NCBI GenBank assembly: GCA_013397845.1
Contig: VZTG01007871.1
Coordinates: forward strand, 409,498-473,497
From: Melanocharis versteri
Lineage: Eukaryota > Chordata > Aves > Passeriformes > Melanocharitidae
Length of the DNA stretch: 64,000 bases
Direction of reading: 5' to 3'
The first letter of the stretch is position 1. Each line of letters opens with the position of its first letter. The notes under the pieces were generated by a model. It saw nothing but the letters and a program-made list of their open reading frames with translations, ran no database searches and had not been told where the DNA came from. Positions 9,850 to 21,849 of the stretch are shown in pieces. A program made the translations under genes and the position numbers.

Positions 9850-12440
9850 CTAGCCTAGGGCTTGTTAGAATAAATCAGCTTGGCATGTCTCTGCCTGTCC
9901 TTGCAGAGTGAAACCCATGTGTACTGGAAGGAGGTTTTTTTCCTGGGCCAGAAAAAGTGGAACACAACCCGAGAGCAGAGCAGGAGCCCAGCTCACCTGC
10001 CATACTCAGGCAAGTGGTACATGAAGGGGCAGAGCTTCATCCCTTGAATCCCCTGCAACATCCGAGCCACTCAAAGTGTGTTGCTCCAGCCCTGCACAGG
10101 CACCAGTCAGGTTGGTGTGTGGATGCAATGTCTGTAACTAGAGGGTCTCCAGAAAGGTCCTCTCCCCTTCAGAGACTAAGAGAGCTGACGGTGGGAGGCA
10201 GAGCATGTTGCCTTTGAGTATTGTGGGCTCTTAAGACCTGCTGGAGCATCTGGTTGGGCCACTGTTGGGGACAGGATATGGCAGCAGGGAATGTTGGAGC
10301 TGCTCCACCAGCCAGTTCCTCTGCTGTGTGGATGTGTAATGCACACACAGTATATATTGTGCAGAGTGTGTGACTGTGGATGCAGTATTTATTTAGGTGT
10401 TGAAGGTGAAATGAATCTCTGCCATTTCCCTCTGGGCTGAATCTTTACCTGCTCTCCTAGCTGAAAGCCAACACTGCTTCCCTGCACCACGGGAACCTCC
10501 TCCTGGCTCAGCGGGATGTTTCCTGGGTGTTGGGAGTAAAGCCCTTTTCCCTCCACACCCCCTTGTGCCAACACTCACTCCCCCTTACCCCTCTCCTCAC
10601 TCATTTTTGCCTTAATTTCCAAAGGCTGGTGGCGCTGCCACTGCTCTGCCCCTTTCCCTTGCTTTTCCCAACTGTTTTGGAGCCCAGTGGGTGGCTTGGG
10701 ACAGAAACCTGCCCAGCTCATGAAAGCCATAGAAACACTTCCTATTGGGCTGATAAAAGCAGAGTGGTGTTTCCCCCCCCCCTCCCCTTTTTTTTTTCTT
10801 TTGACCAGAACCCAAAATAGCCCTTTCCAGTATAACAGATATATCACCACCAAGTCACCTTGGTGCAGTAACTGCAAAGCCTTCTGGATTATGATGCTTG
10901 ATGGTCTGGAGGAGGCAGCTGGGCTGCTGCTCCCCCCCAGCATGCACAGGTGAAGTGGGAGCAATGGCACTGGGATGGGTGGAGCCACTGGGAGCATCCT
11001 TCAAAGCAATGCTTTCCTCAACCTGCTGATCTCAACCCTTGCCTCCTGGGTTGTTCTCAAGGCTCCTAAACAAAACCCATCCTCCATTAGGTAATATGGC
11101 TACATTTTTTTCAGAATTGAGGGGTTTTTTCATAAATCACTTTTTTTCACCAAATTAAGAGGGAAGAGAAGGGCAGGAAGGGAAATCCCCCAGCTCTTGT
11201 CTTAGTGGCTTGTCATGCCTGCCTTTAATTGACAGATCTTGTTATTAATGTTTTCCAGACGCCTCTCATCCAGGGCTCAAACCTCCCTTTTAAAGCCCTG
11301 TCACGTTAAAAATTGACGCGTGTTGACTTTGGCCTGGGAGAAGCCAGGCCCTGGCTGTAGGTAGGAACTGCATGTGTTTAGTCTGGCTTACATTTTATTT
11401 TCCCCTTTCATCAAATTAGTTCAGCTGTATTTTTTTTTCTGAAGTAAAGAAAAGAAAAACTGTTTGACAGTCTGAGGCTATGGGTTAGAATTGCAGCATT
11501 GCATTAAAACAACAAAAAATAGCTTACAAACGTGGGCTGCGTCAGGCTGGGTGGAGATGGGGCCACTGGAGCAGGGATGGGGAAAGCTGCTGCAAGTAAA
11601 CACTATCTCTGAGGAGGCACAGAGATTCCTCCTGCAACCCCACAGCTCTGGCTGCTTGTCTAATTTATTTCAGTTGAACTTGTTGCATTCAGCCTTGCTA
11701 AAATTAGTGCTGTCCTAACTGCACCAGGTTTATTTCTCCACTTCTCCTTGCTCAGACCAGTCAGCTGTGAGTCTTGCTGTGGGTTACCCCAGTTCTCCAC
11801 TCTAAAGCTCAGCCAGAGATGTGCTGCAAGCCCACAGAGTGACCACTGGGCTTGACTGGGGCCGAACAGGGGCTGCTTCTTGCCCATTATGTATCTGGGA
11901 TTAGGGGCTATGTGGCATATTTCATTGGGATAGCAGTAAAGATCCAGACTGCATCCGTCAGGGATGCTCCTGTCTCTGAATATGGAGTGGAGGAGTTCCC
12001 AGACACTGGAGAGAGCATGTCCTGCCCCTGCTGTTCCAGGTTTTTACCTGAACCTTAGTGCCTCACTGTGGGAGGCATCTGGTTCCCTCTTCCTGTATTT
12101 CCCCACGTGTTTCAGAGTTAAATGCACCCAAAATGTCCGTGGAGTTAATTTAACACACAGGACGTCTCCCCAACCCCAAGTCACTGAGGACCAGGGAAGC
12201 ACCAGGTCCTGTTTTGGTGCCAAATGGAAAGAAACAGCTGAAACTCCAGGGAGTTACTAATGTGCTCGTGTCACCATCCTGCCCACACTGAATCCTACCC
12301 TGCTCTGCCTGGGGCAGATGAAATGCCAGCCTGGGACTGGAAACAGTGACGGGGGTGCGGGGGGGACCCCTCCTGGGACTGCCAAGAGGTTCCGTGGAGG
12401 CAAGAGGGAACACCACTCCCACCCCGTCAGGGGCATGGCA
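9850..12440. other. Intergenic with an AT-rich candidate element at 11090-11480
   Basis: Most of the stretch is unremarkable. From 11090 to 11480 the DNA is AT-rich with very low CpG, includes TTTAATTGACAG and TTATTAATG words, and has the look of a conserved non-coding element. A C-run followed by a T-run lies at about 10773-10800. No gene is seen. Confidence 0.35.
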
Positions 12441-12446
12441 GTGGCG

Positions 12447-12549
12447 TTACTGTCCTTAACAGTGACAAATGCCTGGGCAGAAGAGCACTTAATGACTTTG
12501 TTTTCCATTCCACAGAGAGGGGAGATGGCATTTAAGAGAGCTCAGGAGC
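12447..12549. repeat. Copy 2 of a duplicated 103-bp segment
   Basis: Direct copy of 9728-9830 about 2.7 kb away. The flanking sequences do not align by eye, so the duplication is short and has sharp limits. No target-site duplication or poly(A) tail is obvious. Confidence 0.85.
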
Positions 12550-13194
12550 TGATGTTGCTTCTGCGAGGAATGACTGCCCTATCACAAACAAACAGCACAA
12601 GTGAAGTGGAAAATAAACAGAGAAGGATCTTCTTTTGCCACAGGGCATGTTGCAGACAACCCATCTTTGCCTTCCAAAAGGTCTTGCAAGTGGCTGCTGG
12701 TTTAGCATCTCCCCTCTAAGCAATTCCCATGCATATCCTTTTTTCCTGCATCTTGTGATGGTGTTTCTGTGGGCCCCATGGGATGCCCATCAAGCAGACC
12801 TTTATTCTCAGTGCCCACCAAAACTGTGCCAGACCCACCATCCTGGCAGTCACAGGTTCCCCAACCTGGATTATCTCCCCATTTTTTGTCTGTACAGGCA
12901 AACAAGAAGAGGTCTCATCTGTGATGCTGGCTGCCCCACAGGTGCCACTGCAAACTGGGGGAGCTGAAGGGTTCCTGCCTCCCTGATGGACCCATAAAGA
13001 AACAGTTGCACCTGGGAAAGTGTGAAGAGATTTGGCACCAAGACCTCTTCTCTCTACAGCCACACCCCCTTTCCAAAGGGCCCATCTGGGCACTGCACCC
13101 ATACACACGAGGACCTGACTCCTCATGGGGGGGCTGAAATATTTTCTAACAGTTACTTTTGTAACATTAGTGAAACCAAAGCAAAACTGTCAAA

Positions 13195-13400
13195 ATTCCC
13201 ATTAAGACACATTTAACTTCCCTTGTTCCAAGACAAAGTGTCTTTGCCTGAGGTAGGTTTTGAGTTTGCTGCATAGCCGTGGGAGACTATTGGATTACAG
13301 GCAGCACCGAGCCAGAGTTTTGCTTTCTTCAGGGTAAAGGCTTTTCCTAATCAGGATCCATTTAATTCTGTTATCTGAATTATTATCTTGACTCTGTGTC
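13195..13400. promoter_or_regulatory. Candidate enhancer with paired GATA sites
   Basis: Two TTATCT motifs (AGATAA on the minus strand) lie at 13371-13376 and 13383-13388, 12 bp apart, at the end of a low-CpG block. Twin same-orientation GATA sites about one helical turn apart are a plausible cooperative binding site. Function is inferred only from motifs and location in the GATA2-RPN1 interval. Confidence 0.3.
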
Positions 13401-16400
13401 TGGCCTGTGCAGGAACGAGAGGAGGGAAAGGAGGCTGTTGCTGGAGGAGGAGAGGGGAGAGGGTCTAAGCCCCAAAGGGGAGTGTCTCTCCCTGTCTGGG
13501 ACCTGCTCTTTGCACTACAAAAACTTTGTGTTCGTGTTGTGGACAATGATGAATGGTGGAGTATGTAAAGGCCCCAGACAGCAGCAGCAGAAACAAATAA
13601 CATGTTGGGTACTGCTCGTGACATCATAAGGAGAGTGGGATGGGGAATGTCAGTGTGGTGGTGTTCGGAACGGCTGGCCCTAGTTGAAGAGTCTGCACAA
13701 TGTATCCTGAGTGACCAGGGAGTGAGGTTTGTGTTATCTGTGCCTCTGAATGGAATTAAACCAGGCTGTACTGAGGCATCAAAGAGAAGCTGGAGCTTGC
13801 CCGTGCAGGCAGCAGCCAGCTCTGCTACCTGAGTGTTCCCAGGTGGTACCTCAAGATGAGGGTAAAATTCCTACAATGACAATGATCTCAGTTTTGTTTC
13901 ACTCATGCAATTCAGGGGAGAGGGGAGCCTCACTTCAGCCCATGGGCTGGATACCTGCTTGTCCAAAGGTGGCACCAAGACAGCGAAGATGAGAGAATCC
14001 AGGCACAGGTGGTGTGGTCAGGACTGGCCAGGTCGTCAAGGCATCATTGGGGTAGGTGAGACTTAGAGAAGCATGCAAGGACCCCAGTGCATCTGATTTA
14101 AGAGGTAATTCGTGAGACTTTCCCCATCCCATAGCAGTGAGACACCTCTGCTTAATAAACTCTCCACTCTTTGATTACACTCAGGCCATGGTTATTCCAA
14201 GGTCTGAGCCCAGGTAGGACTGAGGGTGTGTGTTGGCAGAGCTGTGGAAAATGGATGAGTGGCAAAAGACTTGTGGAGCCCTTAGCAGATCTACCACTGA
14301 GTTGTGTCTCACTGGGTTTTTATAAAGTTTTCTTAGCACCCATGAAGAAGAAAAGACTCGTTGGTACATGAAGAGTCTTCAACCCATTAGATTTGGGGAC
14401 AAAAGAGCTGCATGTTCCCTTGGGAGTAGGAGCAGGGAGATCCATCACAAGGCAAGGGAGTAATGTGAACAGCACCATTTCTCATCAGTGATGGGGAACA
14501 TGTGACTGGACCCATATTGGTCAGCATTTAGGGATCCCACACAGGGCAGAGCTCAGCTCCAAGGCAATGGAGGCACCACCATGAAGTTTTCAGCTTTGTT
14601 TTTTGCTGGCATAATGAATCGTTTGCAAGATATGCTCTCTGCTCAGCTTTCTGACGTTATCTTATTCCCAGTGTCAAGTGCAGGCTGAAAAAATGTCCCA
14701 GCACTTTAATTTTCAGCCACTTAAACTCTTGAGCATCTTTGAAGCCTTGGCTCCAAGCTTCCTTCTGCATCCACATCTCCTTGCTGATGAGAAGCTGTTG
14801 CACAGGGAATTCAGCCGCTGTCTTTGATGTCCTGTCCCTGTAAGGTGCTCCTGTCCCCCATGGCCTGCTTTGGTCTATCAAGTCTTACAGGCTCCCTGTG
14901 TCAGAGATCATCTCTTTCCTCCTAAATCAGAAGCTGATGGTTTCATGTCTGAGTTCAGGAATACAGTAATTCCTGGAGTTCTCTTTGCTTGGCCTCCTTA
15001 ACCTGATGGAATTAACAGGCTGACTCTTCTGCTGGGCCCAAATTTTTTCAAAGAAGGTAATTTTGTGGGGATACTGCTGTGGGGTGTGCTAGGTTGCATT
15101 TGTGATTGTGCTGTGAATTTTAATATTGTTGAGGGGTTTGAAGTGTGAGGCTGATGTGTGGGTTGGTGTTGAGAGTCAGAGTTACTTTGGGTCACTGCTG
15201 GGGGCTTCTGCTATAGAGCTGCTGATGTCCAAGACGTGTGGTACCCAGCTAGGCTAGTGTCACTTAGAATATCTTCTCCAACACCCTCCAGTCCAGTCAT
15301 GTACCCTGAAGTCCTTTCTCCTCTTCCAGAAAGAGGCCAAGAAGATGGGAGATGGCACGAGCTCAAGTTATGGGAGCTTTCACTCTCTGGCATGAGCTGC
15401 TGAACCTAGATGACAAGGATGGCACTTCCCAGGGCCATCAGCTGGGATAGCCCACAGCCACCCTCAGCAGCTGCCCAACGCCTCCCCCACACTTCAAGCA
15501 GCGCTTCTTCCCCAGAGAGGGCTGCTGCCACCTCAAGCCCTGCCTTGCAGCTACTCCTGGTGAGCACAGACTTTGTCTGCAGTTCCTATCCAAGCGTTTC
15601 ACAGTGCACTGCCACCCGCCCACGGGAAAGGGACCTTCTCCCAGCTGCGGATGGGCAGGGCTCTGAGCAAGCCCACTGGGCTGTTGTGCCTCCAAAGCTG
15701 GCTGGTGCCAGCCTCTCTCACCCCAGGGTGCCTCACCAAAATAGCTCCTATGGAAAGAGGTTTGTTGACTTTTTTCTTTTTCTTTTATTTTTCTTTTTTT
15801 CTTCCTGTGCTCAAACTTCCCCAGACCTCCTCAGAAGACCCTGGCATATCATCCTACAGATGTGCCGTAGAAGCCTTGGTTGCAAAATATATCCGGCATG
15901 GCAGTTGGCAGCGTTGTGCAATCTCCATCAACTTACGGAAACCACTGTGAGATACTATTAAAGAGGGACTCCGGCCTCATCCGTCACTCAAGCCACAGTC
16001 ACGTGTCCTGCTGTCAGGCACAAGGGCACAGAGACTGTAGGCACCAGAAGAGCTTTCCCTTGCAGTGGGTGCTCTTGTGCAGGGGTGGATGGGATATGAG
16101 CTCTTTTCTGGTACCCTTTGCTTTTCAGACCTTCTCTGTTGTGCTGCCACCAATATCCTACCATTAGATAGTCTCCTTCAGTGTCTGTTACTGCTGCTGG
16201 TTTCACACCAGTGGTCAAAATCTGGGTGGTTGTGAATGGCCATGGAAAGCTCAATAGTGAAACATTGCAGAGATGATGGTTATAGTAGGCCTGAGAGGCC
16301 AGATGTGGGATGGCAACAGGAAAGCTGCTGTTCAGATCCCAAGTTTCTTTTTTCTTAACCCAGCAGAGACCTTCTCACTGGCTCCATGGCCCAGCTGCTC

Positions 16401-16980
16401 CCTGTGGCAGTCAGTACAGTGTGCTGGGTAGACAATAGGGCACCTTTCTCCCAGAGATCCATCCTGTTTCTCTGTTCTCTGGGGCTTTTGCTAAATGCCC
16501 TCTAAAATAAGTGGGGCCTTCTCTGTTCAACAACCTGGCTCTCCTGAATTGCCAGGAACATGAGCATGAACTGGCAACATTCAGCTATGGGCAGACTTGG
16601 GCAATGGGCTGCAGCACACTGTTCTCACTGCTTTTACCCATCCTTGCCCCTGGGGCACTTTTCTCACCAATGCCAAAGGCTGTGGCAGGCATGGCAGTGC
16701 ACTGGGAAGGGACACGGTGCTGGTGTGTGCGGCCATCTCTTGCCCTTCGCTGCTGAACCCTGCTCAGCATGGCCAGCTTTTAATCACCGTGGTTTTATTG
16801 CTGGCACCTCCCGGCCCAGCTCACTCTCTCCTCGTGAGCTGCCTCTTGCCCTTCTCTCTATCTCTGCAGGCATATTAAATCACCGAGGTCTGCCCAGGAG
16901 AAGTTGCTGCTGCTCCATTACCCTGCTGTCAGCATCCACTGCACTTCTGAGAATCAGGCTCCACATCAGAAGATAATAAA
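13400..16980. other. Intergenic, no gene recognised
   Basis: No exon or mobile element is recognisable. A T-rich run lies at about 15770-15805. Frames up to 183 codons exist but have no domain, splice context or recognisable similarity. Confidence 0.45.
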
Positions 16981-16984
16981 GGCA

Positions 16985-17260
16985 ATATTATGAGCAGAGG
17001 GGAAAGGAGATTAAAAAATATGTTTAAAGAGCCTTCTGGCCTCCATGCTGTTCATTGCACTTCATGACTTTGGGTTATTTTTGTTGTCACTGAAGTTGGA
17101 CTTTTAATTTTCCTCTGATCATCAAGTGATTGGTTTGTCATTTCCCTATGGCTCCAAAGGATTAAAATAGGCTGCTTTTAAAAATACCTGTTGCTCCCCA
17201 AGATCAGGTAGTGATACTTTCTTTGCTAGTGGGAGTGCTAATTAAATCCCTTATTTAGCC
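16985..17260. promoter_or_regulatory. AT-rich candidate conserved non-coding element
   Basis: The block is almost free of CpG and simple repeats and carries homeobox-type and MEF2-like words (TAATTAAAT, TTTAAAAATA). It stands out from the GC-richer DNA around it, which is the usual texture of a vertebrate conserved element. No conservation data are available here. Confidence 0.3.
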
Positions 17261-17404
17261 CAAACACAGATGTGGCATGCACTGAGTCCAGCCCCAGAGC
17301 TGAGCCTGGCAGTGACAGAGCTGCTTGAGGAGGATTTTGTGTCCTCGTGCTCGGCTAGTTCTGTTCTCCTTGGAATCTTGCTGCCACTCTCATGTTTATC
17401 TAGG

Positions 17405-17480
17405 ATTTTTTTTTTTTTTTGCTTGTTTGGGTTTTTTGTTTTGGTTTGGGTTTTTTTGTGGGTTTTTTTGTGGTTTTTTG
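17405..17480. repeat. T/G-rich low-complexity tract
   Basis: Runs of T interrupted by GGG, TTTTTTGTGGG and similar. It has no coding value. Confidence 0.85.
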
Positions 17481-17724
17481 GCATGATCTACTTTCCAGGG
17501 TGTTTTGGTCAATTTTCACCCTTAACACCATTGACTAATGAGCCTGTTGAATTTCACAGAATGGTTTTCATGCACTGACACATTCGTGCTGCGGGTTGCC
17601 AGCACTATGGAGTGAAAGTATTTAAGTCCTCCGGCCAAAACTGCCATCTCCTTCACCTTCATGACAAGTGCTTTATCTGTGGTAGGATTTTTTTGGTGGT
17701 GGTGGTTTGTTTTTTAATTAATGG

Positions 17725-17750
17725 ATATATAAATCCCATATATAAATCCC
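17725..17750 (+). repeat. 13-bp tandem duplication
   Basis: ATATATAAATCCC occurs twice in direct contact (17725-17737 and 17738-17750), a recent small slippage event. Each unit contains a TATA-like TATATAAA word, but no gene lies close by. Confidence 0.9.
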
Positions 17751-17759
17751 ATGAGCTGC

Positions 17760-20700
17760 AAAGAAGTGCTGGGTGATGGTTATTGAGACTGTAGGTGTGT
17801 ATGGGTATGTGCAGCCCTGGCCCTGGAGATCATGTGGTGTCCAGCACAGACATGTGGCTGCTGCTGGGTGCTGCCTGCCTTGATGGCAGTGTCTATCTCT
17901 GCACGGGTGGGTTTGTGTTATACCTCCCCATCCAAGAGGGTCAAGGCTACCTGGGATGGTTTAACTCATTTTATTGCAGTGCAAGTCTGTGGCAAGCCTG
18001 GAGAGTTTCACTGATGTGAGTCTGGGATCCATCACATAAGCAGCTCTGTCTGCTGCTCCAGGGCAGGCATCGCTCCAGCTGGCATGGCCACAGGAGATGG
18101 GGACCGGTCTTGGAGATGTTGGCTGGAAGCAGGTCCTGGAGGGCTCCAGACTGAGAGTGCAGGACTGTTGCTGATCCTAGACCAGCTCAGCTCTGGCTTT
18201 GCTCAGTCAAGGCCTGCAAACCTCCAAGTATGGCTCTTCTCACCCCTCTGGGGAGCTAGCCCACAGCCATGCTCTTGCCCTGCCAGCTGCAAGGAGCAGG
18301 TAGAGACTAGAGCCGTGTTTTGCACAGCGCTCGGGCATGGGACAATGGCAGAAATTATTGATGTGAGGGCCTGGTGGAGGAAGATGGGCCATGACAGATG
18401 TAGTTGCTGGCCTCTACTTGGCAGAGCTGCTGCAGGCAGTGCTGGGGTGCCCTGTCCATGTCTCTCTGCTGGATTTACTTATTGCCTGAGATGTGAGTGC
18501 AAGTGGAGCTGTGCTGTGCACACTCCCAAAGGGAGCAGGAGGTGAAAAACCTCTGCAGGAGCTACTGCTTTGTTTTGCTCTGCCATCCCCTTTTTCCCCA
18601 CCCTGGTCCCTGGGCATTAGTGTGGGCAGAGTTCTGTAACCTTCCCAAGAGCGAAGGTGTTGCCTGGCTTTGCTGGAGATTAACCCAGGTCCAGCCCCTG
18701 CTCCCCTCTCACTGCTACCGAAGTGCCACCACGGTGCTTGGCTGGTGGGAGGAGAGCAGCACTCTGTCTCACCTCTGGTCCATCCCTCTCCCTTCCCCCA
18801 GCCCCAGGAAGCCACGTTTAGGACCACCACAGCAAAAAGGCATGTTGGCACCAGAGACCAAAATTTAAAAAATTATTTTAAAAAAATTCCACGTTTCTAA
18901 AGAAAACTCCAAACTGCTCCAGCTGGAGGGTGGGGGACGGTTGCTTTGTAATCACTCCCAGCTTACTGTTGAAAATATCTTGGTCAGATTTTTATCAGTA
19001 CCTGAACAGGAACAGCCTTGGAGGACTGTCTCTGGGGAGATTAGGTGGTTGCCTAGTGCAGAGTGAGACACTCCTGCCCAGCCAGCTGAGGTGCATTTTA
19101 GATGACACTGATTTGATGTGTGGCTGGGGGCCGGCATCCCTGGGCTTTCATGACAGAGCCAGGTGCCTGCTGTCTGGCCTGAGGAAGGCCTTTTGCTATC
19201 AGGTGATGCCCACAGTAAGCATGGAGTTAACTCTTGTTTATGGTGTGAAGGAAAGGCTGGAGATACCCAGAAGGCAGGTGGGATGAGTCTATCCATCCTC
19301 AGAATGTTGTGAAAGGAGAAAAGAAGGCTCAGGGCTGCCCTGTGGGAAGAAAAGTGATACTGGGGATGAGACTTGAGCTGTGCAGAGAGACCTCTGCAAA
19401 AACCTGACAGGGAGCTGTCTGTGCTGCAGAAACAAGGTCAAGGTGAGACCAAATGGTGTGAGGAGGGCTGGGCTGGAAGTGGTGAGATTTGATCTATGGT
19501 GTTGCTAAGCAGCTTTGAGGCTAAGGTGGGTCCCAAGAAGGTTGCAGCATCCTCCAGTGACAGTGACCAAGACTGGCAGAGGAATCTGCACAAGCGGGGA
19601 TGGATTTGAAGAGCAAGAAGCTGCTGGTGCAGACTGGGATAGATGTAGGATGGGCAGGAAGTAGATGAAGCCAGTTGCCTGGAGGGGAGCCTGGGTGTGG
19701 GTCTTTGGTGATGGGAGGGAGTGTGGGTTGGAAGGCAAAGATTGGAGAGCCTTATTCCTATCAGGCAGCACAACTCTGTGAGCCCAAACCCTGCACGCAT
19801 GAACCCTCTCCCTGGCTAATGCTGCTGCAAACTGGGAGAGCCTGCTGGATGCTCTCCATGGAGAGTGACTTGCCCATGAGCCCAGGCACCAAGTGGGGCA
19901 GAGTGGCTGGCACTCCCCATGGCCTCAGTGCCAGTGTCATCTCCCACAGCCAAGGTTTGTGCCATTCCTCCCCTCCTCTTTCACTGTCCGATTCTCTTCC
20001 ATATCCCTATGGAAAGAACACAAGCGCTTTGCTCCAGCAGTAGCACAAAGCAGAGGGAAAGGGTGAGAGCAAGGCCATGGCTCACACCAGCCCATTGTCA
20101 CATGGGCAGTGCTGGTGACTGGGCTGGAAACACTGAGTGGCATTCAGGGTTTCCAGTAAGGCTGTGGACACGGCAGGGGACAGGTACAGGGGCAGGAAAC
20201 ATGCAGCAGGAAGCTGGCTGCCACTGCCCGTCATTCCTTCGCACTGGAAACCCAAACCACACTTCCTGCAGCGTGCCAGGACAGCTTCCACCCCAAGCAG
20301 CGCCTGCCACGAGGCTGGATGCCACGGGAGAAAGCACATGCATGTTTTAGATTATTTTGTTGTGGAAATGAGCAGTGCCCTGTGCCCTTGGGGCAGTGCC
20401 CTGTTGCTCCTGTCCTACCTCAGACTCATCACAGCGTGTCTCCTCCATGCCATGCATCCAAACAGCCCACACAGATGCCGTTTCCATGTGCACTTCTGCC
20501 CTGCATCTCCTGGGCTTTGGCCCTGGAGAAACCCAAGCTGCTGTGTTTTAGAACAGTTGGCAACAGACCCATCTAAGGGACAGTGTTGTTTCCTTTCCTC
20601 CACTCACACGTGCCCCGCAGCTAGACCATGGCCATGGCCAAGAGTGGGGCTTGTTGCCATGTTCCCTCCTTTCCCCATTTCCTCCTGTCTGTCCTGCTGC

Positions 20701-21335
20701 CTGCAATCTAGGCAGGAGGATGAGACTTTGGGCTTTTCTCCCAAAACCTCTTCCACACTTATGCTTTGGGTTATTTCCTGTGTTAAGGAGCACGTGTTTT
20801 AGCCAGAAAGACCTCAACTGATCAATAATTATTGTGATTCCTTTTGCTTTCCTCCCAGACCCCTGTGATTCCCCCTTGCTTATGTTCATAGACAATTCCA
20901 TTAATCCATCCGTCAGCTAAACAAGTTTGGGCTCTGTGCTGGCACAACAGCGTACCTCCAAGAGGGCTACCAGCTTTGTTCTCCTCTGCCATCCCACAAT
21001 GGCAGAGTTCAATCCCCAACAAGAGGCTAATATCTGAGTTTACTCTTGCTCCAGAAAGTCCATGCGGTGGCCATGTCCTGATTCATTTCTCCTGGCATCC
21101 TGCAGTCATGCAAAGCCACTGCTACACCTGCTTGCAGCATTGCTTCTCTGTTGCTCTGTCCTTTTTTTCAGCATGCAGGTGAGAGTTCTGTCTCAGTGTT
21201 GATCTCCATTCTGGATGGAGCTGAGTGCTGTCCATGGAAGTGTGAGCAGTGGGACGGCTGCAGGAGCCTCTGCTTCAGAGCTGGACTGACACAGTAGGCA
21301 AAGTGGGAAAGCAGATGGGCATAGGTGGTAAGGTG
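17760..21335. other. Intergenic, no gene recognised
   Basis: I see no gene, RNA or transposon in this stretch. Overlapping open frames of up to 221 codons (for example 20137-20802 plus) lack any recognisable domain. Confidence 0.45.
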
Positions 21336-21338
21336 TTG

Positions 21339-21831
21339 CCCTCTGCTATGAAGGCATGGCGACCTGGTTCAAAGCGGTAGCACGGCAGCACGGCCTCCCC
21401 CGTGCCACTCGGTCCACGACTCACAGACACCAATGTGGCGGATGGTCAAATGGCGTTTATTATCTTATCTCATGGGGTTATATAGTCCAGGGGCTTCTCT
21501 AGTCGGGAAAGGGGGATTGTGGGATAGCCAGAGTTAGCAAGGAGTGGAAAACTACTGGGGTTAGTAAGACTACATTCCTAGGGTGATACTTATCAGTGGG
21601 ATGAAGGGGGGAGGGAGATTCTATGCTGTCCTTGTTTTCCGTCACATCGCGTATCTCTTCCGTTCGCCTGTCCCTTACAGTAAGGAAAGTCTCACTGGGC
21701 AGCTTTTTGGATAGAGGGTTGTGGTGCACCTATTTGAAGCTGACACATGCCCACATAGCTTAAGGGTGTGAGTTTCTATAGAAACTCCACAGTTCACAGC
21801 AGGGGAAAATACATTATTTCCAGCCACCACA
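21339..21831 (-). mobile_element. Solo LTR of an endogenous retrovirus
   Basis: Read on the minus strand it starts with TGTGGTGGCTGG, has a TATA box (TATATAA, 21478-21484), then about 20 bp on an AATAAA signal (21456-21461), followed by a U5-like part. These are the ordered parts of a retroviral LTR. No internal gag, pol or env sequence adjoins it, so it is a solo LTR left by recombination. The 21831 end is well supported. The 21339 end is approximate: a GTTG tetranucleotide flanks both sides, but it would leave a terminus not ending in CA. Noncoding. Confidence 0.75.
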
Positions 21832-21849
21832 GTTGAGGCCAGTGCCATG

